A DNA stretch of 7,443 bases from JAGXQV01 sp964527565 (GCA_964527565.1 CAZGOY010000078.1:1-7443), one strand, 5' to 3'; counted from the first letter of the stretch, positions 1-5,886 are shown. Program-made: numbers and translations. Notes: generated from the sequence alone by a model not told the origin.

Positions 1-729
1 GCGCCGCGCATCAAAAAACCGTCTGCCGAAATGGCGAAGTCCGACAGGCTGCTAGACGATGAAGTGGACTCGCTCACACGTCTTGTTATTCAACTTGTAG
101 GCCGTATCCCTGGGGCGGAACCAGACCGTGATGTGGTCAAGATGCAAGTTGAGACCTTCAAGCAGAAGGTTCAACCACTGCTCGAAAAGCAGAAGTTACC
201 TCAAGATCAAAATTCGGACGACAAACAGGACGAGACTTCTGTCGCAAAGATTTTTGAAGAAATCAAAGTAATGTTCCAAGACTTGCCCGGTCGTATTGAA
301 CGGAGGGTCGATCCTGAAAACTCAATGAGTCGAAAACGCATGCGGCGGATGCACCCGAAATTCATGGATGAAATGCTGCATGTGGCAGGAAAAGAGCTTG
401 GCGACAACCTCGGGCCGCTAATCATTGGCAGCTTCTTCAAAGAAGATTTTCCTTGGCTATACGAGGTGGGGGCCGAAGTTTATAGAAAGTTGGAATCTGG
501 ACACCCCGATGCCGCTGATGCGCTGCACCGATTCGTAAAACTCATTGACCGATTGGCTCATCACCCGATGATGTGGGAAATGCAAGAGAGGTCGAAAGAA
601 AAGCGCTTTGAAATGGAGGAAATGATGATGTTCTCCCAACACATGCTTGAGCGCATCGTAATCCGCACAGGGAAAGCTAACCCGGCGCTCAACGCGGACA
701 CGGGCGATAAAGCCGCCCGCGCCGGTTAG
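1..729 (+). CDS. Unrecognised cassette-encoded protein, 5' end outside the window
   Basis: I do not recognise this family. The frame is open from base 1, and the first ATG (31) has no Shine-Dalgarno sequence before it, so the gene probably starts left of the window and only its C-terminal part is visible (232 residues from the ATG at 31). The visible protein is highly charged. It has a hydrophilic Gln/Asp/Lys-rich linker near residues 52-70, a basic patch with Arg/Lys/Met (about 98-108), a helical stretch with several aromatic residues (about 120-155), and a Met/Glu-rich helix near the C-terminus. There is no signal peptide or clear membrane segment. The last 15-20 codons, rich in Ala/Asn/Asp, are read from inside the attC-like site, which is common for integron cassette genes. 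G+C is visibly lower than in the aat-thyA block. It could be the tail of a larger multi-domain protein. No function is assigned. Confidence 0.7.
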   Translation, partial: APRIKKPSAEMAKSDRLLDDEVDSLTRLVIQLVGRIPGAEPDRDVVKMQVETFKQKVQPLLEKQKLPQDQNSDDKQDETSVAKIFEEIKVMFQDLPGRIERRVDPENSMSRKRMRRMHPKFMDEMLHVAGKELGDNLGPLIIGSFFKEDFPWLYEVGAEVYRKLESGHPDAADALHRFVKLIDRLAHHPMMWEMQERSKEKRFEMEEMMMFSQHMLERIVIRTGKANPALNADTGDKAARAG

Positions 730-742
730 CTCCACATTGGAC
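661..742 (+). other. attC-like recombination site of cassette 1 (degenerate outer boxes)
   Basis: An imperfect palindrome overlaps the end of the first gene. AGCTAAC-C-CGGCGC (675-688) pairs with GCGCCGGTTAGCT (719-731): 13 base pairs with a single unpaired C on the left arm. This equals one extrahelical G on the bottom strand, the hallmark of the attC L box. The right outer box is ATTGGAC (736-742), against the consensus GTTRRRY. The left outer box is poor; the best candidate is ATCCGCA at 661-667. The terminal loop (689-718) holds a small GGGCG/CGCCC pairing (702-706 with 714-718). The layout matches an integron attC between two cassettes, but the outer boxes are weak, so the site may be inactive. 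Confidence 0.6.
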
Positions 743-1510
743 AACAAGATAACCATGAATCCGATCATAACGAAAGAAGTGCAAACGCTGATTGAGATTG
801 CGGAGAAGCTTTCCTCTGACGCGTCGGTTGCATCTAGCAACCTCCCTCACCAACGAGTCCAAGAGTTACTTGGAGTAGCGGCCAGAGGTGGACAACTCAT
901 CACAAAACTGTATGGAGCCGACAGCCACTATTTCGCCACATTTCAAACTGCAATTCGCATTCCCGCATTCAACTCGATGCACAGCAACCACTATCGGCAC
1001 GTTAGCGATGTGGCCGGCATCCTTAAAGCGGTCGCGAGTGACCTTGAGTCTGGAATGCTCTCGAACTTTAAAAGCCTCGCTCAGGCGGAGGTATTCGCGG
1101 ACTTTCTGGACATGGGCGAACATCTTCTCAATGAGGGATACAAAGACGCAGCTGCGGTAATTCTCGGGGCTGTCCTCGAAGACTCTCTTCGCAAGATCGC
1201 CGAGGCGAACAAAATTGCAGTTCTCGGGCCGAAGGGAAAGCCCCTGACGCTGGATCCACTGAATGCGGCCATTACTAAACAAAGTGTGTATGGGCCGCTG
1301 GTGCAGAAGCAGATTACTTCGTGGGCTAATCTCCGTAACGACGCAGCGCATGGACATTTTGATAAATACGATGAGTCGCAAGTGAAGCACATGCTCCTGT
1401 TTGTGCAGAAGTTTTGTGCGGACTACCTTAAGTGAGCAACTTGTCGTCCAACCCGCCGCTCCAAGGGGCGCTACGTCGGCAAACCGGCTTCGCGCCCCTG
1501 GGCTAGCGCG
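737..1510 (+). mobile_element. Integron gene cassette 2 (HEPN-like gene plus its attC)
   Basis: The borders follow the rule that a cassette starts with TTRRRY and ends with the G of the next GTTRRRY box. The left end is TTGGAC (737-742) and the right end is G1510 of GTTGACG. Joining G1510 to 737 gives GTTGGAC, the exact reverse complement of the left box GTCCAAC (1446-1452) of the attC at the end of this same segment. The unit is 774 bases and holds one gene with short leaders, as cassettes do. Nothing resembling an integrase gene or attI lies in the window; they would be expected to the left. Confidence 0.75.
755..1435 (+). CDS. HEPN-like (possible RNase/defence) cassette protein
   Basis: The product is 226 residues from ATG 755. 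A TTG at 737 would also be in frame, but it sits on the cassette border and lacks a ribosome-binding site, so ATG 755 is preferred, although its own ribosome-binding site is weak. The N-terminal half (1-100) is helical and unrecognised. The C-terminal half shows the pattern of HEPN/Abi-C type helical domains. A helix with DAAAVILGAVLEDSLRKIA (131-149) is followed by a loop and then LRNDAAHG with R194 and H199, an R-x4-H motif with a polar residue straight after the Arg. In HEPN families this Arg/His pair forms the RNase active site and usually works as a dimer. There is no signal peptide or membrane segment, so it should be cytoplasmic. No obvious partner antitoxin gene is visible. It sits inside an integron cassette, with lower G+C than the genes to its right. 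A toxin or anti-phage role is inferred from the motif and setting only. Confidence 0.75.
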   Translation: MNPIITKEVQTLIEIAEKLSSDASVASSNLPHQRVQELLGVAARGGQLITKLYGADSHYFATFQTAIRIPAFNSMHSNHYRHVSDVAGILKAVASDLESGMLSNFKSLAQAEVFADFLDMGEHLLNEGYKDAAAVILGAVLEDSLRKIAEANKIAVLGPKGKPLTLDPLNAAITKQSVYGPLVQKQITSWANLRNDAAHGHFDKYDESQVKHMLLFVQKFCADYLK

Positions 1511-1516
1511 TTGACG
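1446..1516 (+). other. attC recombination site of cassette 2, last site of the array
   Basis: The left outer box GTCCAAC (1446-1452) matches RYYYAAC exactly. After an 8-base spacer (1453-1460) that does not pair, the left inner arm CCAAGGGGCGC (1461-1471) pairs with GCGCCCCTGG (1492-1501), leaving one unpaired A. Another 8-base unpaired spacer (1502-1509) leads to the right outer box GTTGACG (1510-1516). Two outer boxes, an unpaired central spacer, an inner arm with a single bulge and a variable loop (1472-1491) are the defining attC architecture. The right outer box departs from consensus after GTTGA. This is expected if 1511 onward is resident chromosome rather than another cassette. Confidence 0.82.
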
Positions 1517-1555
1517 CTGTAGAAAAGCCCCAAAACGTCCACCCAGCAAAAGCCT

Positions 1556-1572
1556 CGGGCACGGCGTGCCCG
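1556..1572. repeat. Short perfect inverted repeat (hairpin) between the cassettes and the next gene
   Basis: CGGGCAC (1556-1562), loop GGC, GTGCCCG (1566-1572): a 7-base-pair GC-rich stem with a 3-base loop. No T-run follows on the + strand. On the - strand a TTTT follows four bases after the stem, so it could act weakly as a terminator for transcription entering from the right, but there is no - strand gene here. The rest of 1517-1599 shows no gene or site that I can support. Confidence 0.4.
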
Positions 1573-1623
1573 GCCGACGATGCTATTTCCGGTGCGCTCT
1601 TGAAGGGGGGCAACCATCACACT

Positions 1624-2100
1624 ATGATGGCGCTCATGCCGATGAAATTCGCCGTTCGCTACTGGTCTTCCCTGCTGCCCGATTTCCGCAAGCCGAATGG
1701 CGATCCGCACTGGGTGGATTACTCGCTGCATCCCGCCAGCAAGCTTGGGCTGCACAACGCCCTGCTGACCTTGCATGACCGCCGCCAGATATTGGAGCAG
1801 CATGGCGGAATCCACGAGTGCTCGGTTTTCGTTCTGGAAAATGACCGGGCGGAAATGCTGACGCAGGAGGCCGCCGAACACTTGTTTACCCTGTTGCCGC
1901 ACGGCGAAGTGAAATGGCTGGATATCCACAATTTTCTACTGTTGCCGCAGGCTGGAGGAGATGAGGAACCCGTTGCGGCGCCAGCGGAGGCGCCGGTTGA
2001 GCAACTGTCGCTGTTCGAACATGTCCACACTCTTTACGACGACGTGGTGGAAGATGCCGTGGCGGGAAATCATGAGCATGAGATTGAAACGGACGCCTGA
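1624..2100 (+). CDS. Small unrecognised protein with a C-terminal clamp-binding-like motif
   Basis: I do not recognise the family. The product is 158 residues from ATG 1624. Starts at TTG 1600 or ATG 1642 (giving MKFAVRYW) are possible; the only purine-rich stretch upstream is GAAGGGGGG at 1602-1610, which is about 13 bases from ATG 1624, so the start is uncertain. The first 110 residues look like a compact soluble domain rich in His, Trp and Leu. A Pro/Ala/Glu linker follows (about 110-125), then QLSLF at residues 127-131, an exact match to the bacterial beta-clamp-binding consensus QL[S/D]LF, and an acidic tail with Asp/Glu/His. There is no signal peptide or membrane segment. The stop lies 39 bases before the preferred aat start, so the two are probably co-transcribed. 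No attC-like site lies at its 3' end, so I place it in the resident chromosome, not in the cassette array. Clamp binding is inferred from the pentapeptide alone. Confidence 0.65.
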   Translation: MMALMPMKFAVRYWSSLLPDFRKPNGDPHWVDYSLHPASKLGLHNALLTLHDRRQILEQHGGIHECSVFVLENDRAEMLTQEAAEHLFTLLPHGEVKWLDIHNFLLLPQAGGDEEPVAAPAEAPVEQLSLFEHVHTLYDDVVEDAVAGNHEHEIETDA

Positions 2101-2139
2101 GGGTGGGTTTTATGGACGATGGGCGCGGGAGTTGGCCGC

Positions 2140-2838
2140 ATGATTGGCTGGTTGACCGGCAACGCGCCCTTTCCGCCGCTGACGGCGGCGCTACGTGAAC
2201 CGAACGGGCTGCTGGCCGCGGGGGGTGACCTGTCGCCGCAACGCCTGCTCGAAGCCTACCGGCGGGGCATTTTTCCCTGGTTTAACGAGGGCGACCCGCT
2301 GCTGTGGTGGAGCCCGGACCCGCGCATGGTGTTGTTTCCCGCCGAGCTGAAGGTGTCGCGTTCCTTGCGCAAAACTTTGCGGCATCGCGATTATGAAATC
2401 CGCACCGACAGCGCATTCCGGGATGTGATGCGGGCCTGCGCCGCGCCGCGTGGCAGTCAGGGCGGGACGTGGATCAGTGAGGCCATGATCGCGGCCTATG
2501 CGTCATTGCACCAGCGCGGTCATGCCCATTCGGTGGAAACCTGGGTGGACGGCGAACTGGCAGGCGGGCTTTACGGCGTCGCCATCGGGCGCATGTTTTA
2601 CGGCGAATCGATGTTCAGCCGCCGCGCCGATGCCTCGAAAATCGCCTTTGTCCATCTGGTCAAGCAGTTGCAGCGCTGGGGGTTCGGCATGATCGATTGT
2701 CAGATGAAAACCGCGCATCTTGCCTCGTTGGGGGCACGCGAAATCGCGCGCGCCGATTTTTCCCGGCACCTGGCGCAACTGACGGCCCTTCCAGAAGTAC
2801 CCTCCCCCTGGAGCTTCGACCATGACCTTGTTGAATGA
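2140..2838 (+). CDS. aat: Leucyl/phenylalanyl-tRNA--protein transferase
   Basis: Aat moves Leu or Phe from aminoacyl-tRNA onto proteins with N-terminal Lys or Arg, making N-degrons read by ClpS and degraded by ClpAP; it acts in the cytoplasm. Family signatures occur in order: PNGLLAAGGDLSP (21-33), RRGIFPWFNEGDPLLWWSPDPR (41-62), a GTWI segment (109-112), HAHSVETW (128-135), GESMFSRRADASK (155-167) and DCQMKTAHLASLGA (186-199), with the conserved Asp186 and Gln188 in the last. Length (232 residues) matches the family. I chose ATG 2140 over ATG 2119 because GGGAG at 2127-2131 lies 8 bases ahead and the protein then begins MIGWLTGN, the usual position relative to the conserved core. The 3' end overlaps the next gene by 17 bases, which implies translational coupling of the two N-degron transferases. 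Confidence 0.97.
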   Translation: MIGWLTGNAPFPPLTAALREPNGLLAAGGDLSPQRLLEAYRRGIFPWFNEGDPLLWWSPDPRMVLFPAELKVSRSLRKTLRHRDYEIRTDSAFRDVMRACAAPRGSQGGTWISEAMIAAYASLHQRGHAHSVETWVDGELAGGLYGVAIGRMFYGESMFSRRADASKIAFVHLVKQLQRWGFGMIDCQMKTAHLASLGAREIARADFSRHLAQLTALPEVPSPWSFDHDLVE

Positions 2839-3559
2839 CCTGTCCCGGCAATCTTTGCAGTTCTACCTGACGGAGCCTTATCCGTGCAGCTATTTGCCGG
2901 GACGGATGGCGCGCTCGCTGATGGCGGCGCCCAGCGAACGCGTGGATGGGCGCGTTTACGGCCAACTGGTGCACATGGGCTTTCGCCGCGGCGGGCTGCA
3001 TACCTACCGCCCGCAATGCGTCGATTGCCATGCCTGCATTCCGGTGCGCCTCGATGTCGATGCCTTCACGCCCAACCGCAGCCAGCGCCGTATCTGGAAG
3101 CGCCTCTCAGGGCTGGGCGCACATCCGGTCGAGTTGCGCTTCAGTGCCGAGCACTACGACCTGTATCGCCGCTATCAGGCCACGCGCCACGGCGGTGGCG
3201 GCATGGACTGCGAGGATGAGGAACAGTACCGGCGTTTCCTGCTGTCCAGCAATGTCGCCACGCAACTGATCGAATTCCGTGAAGACGGCGTTCTGCGCAT
3301 GGTGAGCGTCATCGATATTCTCCCGGACGGCCTGTCGGCGGTTTACACGTTTTACGATCCCAGCCTGCCGCAGGCCGGCTTCGGCACCTGGAACGTCGTG
3401 TGGCAGGCGGCGCTGTGCCGCGGCTTGGGGCTGCCCTGGCTGTACCTGGGTTTCTGGATTGCCAATAGTGATAAAATGGCCTACAAGATCAAGTTCCAGC
3501 CCTTGCAAGGCCTGATTGGCGAGCGCTGGCAGGCGTTGTCTTCTCCTCCGGAAAACTGA
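2822..3559 (+). CDS. bpt: Aspartate/glutamate leucyltransferase (arginyltransferase-like)
   Basis: Bpt, related to eukaryotic ATE1, transfers Leu from Leu-tRNA onto proteins with N-terminal Asp or Glu, giving a primary destabilising residue for ClpS/ClpAP. Older annotations call it arginyl-tRNA-protein transferase. The 245-residue length is typical. The N-terminal domain has PYPCSYLPGRMAR (Cys22) and YRPQCVDCHACIPVRL with Cys66, Cys69 and Cys72, the Cys cluster typical of ATE enzymes. The C-terminal domain has a GNAT-like core ending in YLGFWIANSDKMAYK followed by FQPLQGLIG, which is diagnostic of the family. The start lies inside the end of aat, 17 bases before its stop, so the two are one translational unit. 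The distinction between Leu and Arg donor specificity follows from family knowledge, since the bacterial gene paired with aat is normally the leucyl type. Confidence 0.96.
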   Translation: MTLLNDLSRQSLQFYLTEPYPCSYLPGRMARSLMAAPSERVDGRVYGQLVHMGFRRGGLHTYRPQCVDCHACIPVRLDVDAFTPNRSQRRIWKRLSGLGAHPVELRFSAEHYDLYRRYQATRHGGGGMDCEDEEQYRRFLLSSNVATQLIEFREDGVLRMVSVIDILPDGLSAVYTFYDPSLPQAGFGTWNVVWQAALCRGLGLPWLYLGFWIANSDKMAYKIKFQPLQGLIGERWQALSSPPEN

Positions 3560-3573
3560 GCGTATTTTCGAAA

Positions 3574-4995
3574 ATGAGCGAACCGCAAAAACTGGGCAAA
3601 TACGAGATCCGCCGCCAACTCGGCCGCGGCGCCATGGGGATCGTCTACGAAGGATACGACCCCTTCATCCAGCGTACCGTGGCGCTGAAAACCATCCGCA
3701 AGGAAGTGCTCGATCAAGGCGAGGCGCAGGATATGCTGGCCCGCTTCCAGCGCGAGGCGCAGGCGGGGGGGAGACTGAGCCATCCCAACATCGTCGCCAT
3801 CCACGATTACGGCGAAGACCAGGAAACCGCCTATATCGCCATGGAATTCATCCAGGGCAAGGAACTCAAGGCGCTGTTTACCGAAAACGCCCGCTTTGCC
3901 ATGGCGGACGTGCTCAACATCATGTCGCAACTGCTCTCCGCGCTCGATTATTCGCACCGCAATGGCGTGGTGCACCGCGACATCAAACCCGCCAACATCA
4001 TCGTCATGGCGGATGGCCAGGTGAAAATCGCCGATTTCGGCATCGCCCGCCTGGAATCCTCCAATCTCACGCAAACCGGGTCGGTGCTGGGGACGCCCAA
4101 CTACATGTCGCCGGAGCAGTTCATGGGGCAGCATGTCGACGGACGCTCCGACCTGTTTTCCGCCGGGGTGATCCTTTACCAGTTGCTCACCGGCGAAAAG
4201 CCCTTCGTCGGCGAATCGACCACCACCATCATGTACCAGGTGCTCAACAATACGCCCAACCCGCCCTCGGTGCTCAACGTGCAGATTCCCGCCGCCTTCG
4301 ACGGCGTGGTGCGCAAGGCCTTGGCCAAGCGTCCCGAGGACCGCTTCCAGACCGGCCAGGAGTTTCTCGATACCATCCGCATGGCGGCGGAGGGCAAGCC
4401 TTTTTATTCCGACGTGGAAACCACCATCACCGCCATCAGGCCGCGTTCTGTTGCCGCTAGCGCCCCCCAGCCGCAAGCGCTGCCGCCCGAGGCTGGCGCG
4501 GCCGCTGCGCAGCCCCAGGGGAAGCCGTTGGACAAGCGTTTGCTGCTGGGCGCGGGGGCCGCGCTAGCGGTGATGATTGTCATTGCGGTGCTAATATCCG
4601 GCGGAAAACGTGAAGACACGCTGCCGCCATCCGTGGAGGCTCAGCCATCCGAAGCCGCCGCGCAACAGTCGGCGGCTCCGGCACCGGCTGCCGAAACGCC
4701 GAAGAAATCCGCCGCCGCTGACAAGAGCGCGCCATCCGCAGTGAAAAAACCGCCCGCCAGGAAGCCCGCACCAGAAAGCGCTGCTTCTGCGGATAATCCC
4801 CAGGAGAAGCCCAAAGCCAAGGACTCCGCCCATGCCGCCGAAGACGGCGGCAAGGGCACGGCGGCACCTGCGCTTCATGCGGATAAACCCGCCCCATCCC
4901 ACGAGGTGCAGCCCAAACCGGCGGAAAAGAAAAAAGGGCTGTTCGGGGAAGATCTGAAACCCTCGCAGTGGCGCAAGGATGGCGAGCTTTTTTGA
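3574..4995 (+). CDS. Membrane-anchored Ser/Thr protein kinase (Pkn2-type, no PASTA repeats)
   Basis: A complete Hanks-type kinase of 473 residues. Gly-rich loop LGRGAMGIVY (Gly17, Gly19, Gly22), ATP-anchoring Lys39 in VALK, helix-C Glu61, catalytic loop HRDIKPAN (134-141, Asp136, Asn141), metal-binding DFG (154-156), an activation segment with Thr166, Thr168 and Ser170 as likely autophosphorylation sites, then GTPNYMSPEQ (173-182). The catalytic domain ends near residue 275. After a Pro/Ala-rich linker there is one membrane segment (about 323-342, Leu/Ala/Val/Ile) preceded by DKR and followed by GGKRE. The outer tail (345-473) is low complexity, rich in Ala, Pro, Lys and Glu, and ends in a distinctive GLFGEDLKPSQW segment. 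There are no PASTA or other folded sensor repeats. The kinase should face the cytoplasm with the tail outside. It starts 14 bases after bpt without a clear ribosome-binding site, so it may be coupled to that operon. The substrate is unknown. Confidence 0.95.
   Translation: MSEPQKLGKYEIRRQLGRGAMGIVYEGYDPFIQRTVALKTIRKEVLDQGEAQDMLARFQREAQAGGRLSHPNIVAIHDYGEDQETAYIAMEFIQGKELKALFTENARFAMADVLNIMSQLLSALDYSHRNGVVHRDIKPANIIVMADGQVKIADFGIARLESSNLTQTGSVLGTPNYMSPEQFMGQHVDGRSDLFSAGVILYQLLTGEKPFVGESTTTIMYQVLNNTPNPPSVLNVQIPAAFDGVVRKALAKRPEDRFQTGQEFLDTIRMAAEGKPFYSDVETTITAIRPRSVAASAPQPQALPPEAGAAAAQPQGKPLDKRLLLGAGAALAVMIVIAVLISGGKREDTLPPSVEAQPSEAAAQQSAAPAPAAETPKKSAAADKSAPSAVKKPPARKPAPESAASADNPQEKPKAKDSAHAAEDGGKGTAAPALHADKPAPSHEVQPKPAEKKKGLFGEDLKPSQWRKDGELF
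4962..4993 (+). terminator. Possible weak intrinsic terminator at the end of the kinase gene
   Basis: CTCGC (4962-4966) can pair with GCGAG (4982-4986), followed by C and six T residues (4988-4993) that run into the kinase stop codon. The stem is only 5 base pairs with a 15-base loop, so termination would be weak. It would separate the aat-bpt-kinase transcript from thyA, but I see no convincing promoter in the 33 bases before thyA. Confidence 0.25.
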
Positions 4996-5028
4996 TCTGC
5001 CCCCCCTAACCGTCAACAGGAATCCTCA

Positions 5029-5823
5029 ATGCGTCCCTATCTCGACTTGATGCGGCATGTGCTGGAAAACGGCCACCGCAAGGACGACCGCACGGGCACC
5101 GGCACACTCAGCGTGTTCGGCTACCAGATGCGCTATGACCTGGCCGAGGGTTTTCCCTTGGTCACCACCAAGAAGTGCCACCTCAAATCCATCCTCCACG
5201 AGCTGCTGTGGTTCCTGCGCGGCGATACCAACATCCGCTATCTCAAGGAAAATGGCGTATCCATCTGGGATGAATGGGCGGATGAAAGCGGCGAACTCGG
5301 CCCGGTCTACGGCTACCAGTGGCGTTCCTGGCCGACGCCGGACGGCGGGCACATCGACCAGATCAGCCAGGTCGTCGAGCAGATCCGCCGCAACCCGGAT
5401 TCGCGCCGCCTGATCGTATCCGCCTGGAACGTGGCCGATGTGGACAAGATGAAGCTGCCGCCCTGTCATGCGTTTTTCCAGTTCTACGTGGCGGACGGCA
5501 AGCTGTCCTGCCAGCTTTACCAGCGCAGCGCCGATATTTTTCTGGGTGTTCCCTTCAACATCGCCTCCTACGCGCTGCTGACCTTGATGGTGGCGCAGGT
5601 CTGCGGCCTGCGCCCCGGTGATTTCGTGCATACCCTGGGCGATGCGCATCTCTATCTCAACCACCTCGACCAGACCCGCGAGCAATTGGCGCGCGTTCCG
5701 CGTTCCCTGCCCACGATGCGCATCAACCCGGCGGTGGACGATATTTTTTCCTTCAAATACGAGGATTTCACCCTGGAAGGCTACGACCCGCATCCGGCGA
5801 TCAAGGCGCCGGTGGCCGTGTAA
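5029..5823 (+). CDS. thyA: Thymidylate synthase
   Basis: ThyA methylates dUMP to dTMP using 5,10-methylene-tetrahydrofolate, yielding dihydrofolate; it is cytoplasmic and homodimeric. The 264-residue length equals that of the E. coli enzyme and the motifs fall at the same numbers: DRTGTGT with Arg21, the folate/dUMP region with LHELLWFLRGDTN, SIWDEW (78-83), SRRLIVSAWNV with the partner-subunit Arg pair, the nucleophile Cys146 in LPPCHAFFQFYV, QRSADIFLGVPFNI for dUMP recognition, and HLYLNH. The C-terminus APVAV matches the mobile tail that closes the active site. The ribosome-binding site AGGAA (5018-5022) lies 6 bases ahead of ATG 5029. No dihydrofolate reductase gene follows here, although folA is a frequent neighbour of thyA in other bacteria. 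Upstream lies the kinase gene with a 33-base gap. Confidence 0.98.
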   Translation: MRPYLDLMRHVLENGHRKDDRTGTGTLSVFGYQMRYDLAEGFPLVTTKKCHLKSILHELLWFLRGDTNIRYLKENGVSIWDEWADESGELGPVYGYQWRSWPTPDGGHIDQISQVVEQIRRNPDSRRLIVSAWNVADVDKMKLPPCHAFFQFYVADGKLSCQLYQRSADIFLGVPFNIASYALLTLMVAQVCGLRPGDFVHTLGDAHLYLNHLDQTREQLARVPRSLPTMRINPAVDDIFSFKYEDFTLEGYDPHPAIKAPVAV

Positions 5824-5847
5824 CGCGCCGGGGATTGACTCTGACGT

Positions 5848-5856
5848 TGTTATAAT
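5848..5856 (+). promoter_or_regulatory. Extended -10 promoter in front of the DUF1015 gene
   Basis: TGTTATAAT is a perfect extended -10 (TGn plus TATAAT). It lies about 30 bases ahead of ATG 5887, in the 63-base gap after thyA. A TTGACT at 5835-5840 is only 10 bases from the hexamer, too close to serve as its -35, so the extended -10 element would have to compensate. Transcription would start around 5862-5864. Confidence 0.6.
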
Positions 5857-5886
5857 CAGCAACCATTTCGCCGGGATTTAATTTTC

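Noticed and set aside
1511..1540. TTGACG at the array edge as a -35 box for the next gene
   Set aside because: No acceptable -10 hexamer lies 16-18 bases downstream; the match is explained by the attC outer box.
866..1549. Long - strand open frame (227 codons) opposite the HEPN-like gene
   Set aside because: It runs antisense through the HEPN-like gene and the attC, has no ribosome-binding site and a Cys/Arg/Leu composition typical of a shadow frame; the + strand product has a recognisable domain.
2040..2140. A third cassette formed by the gene at 1624-2100
   Set aside because: No RYYYAAC/GTTRRRY boxes or bulged palindrome at its 3' end, and it runs closely into aat.
3481..4476. Long - strand open frame (331 codons) opposite the kinase
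   Set aside because: It is fully antisense to a kinase with all catalytic motifs intact; high G+C codon bias creates such mirror frames.
5835..5856. TTGACT and TATAAT read as a classical -35/-10 pair
   Set aside because: The spacer is 10 bases, far below the usable 16-18; only the extended -10 is retained.
5026..5862. Long - strand open frame (278 codons) opposite thyA
   Set aside because: It is a mirror of thyA with a His/Val/Gly-rich product; no family features.
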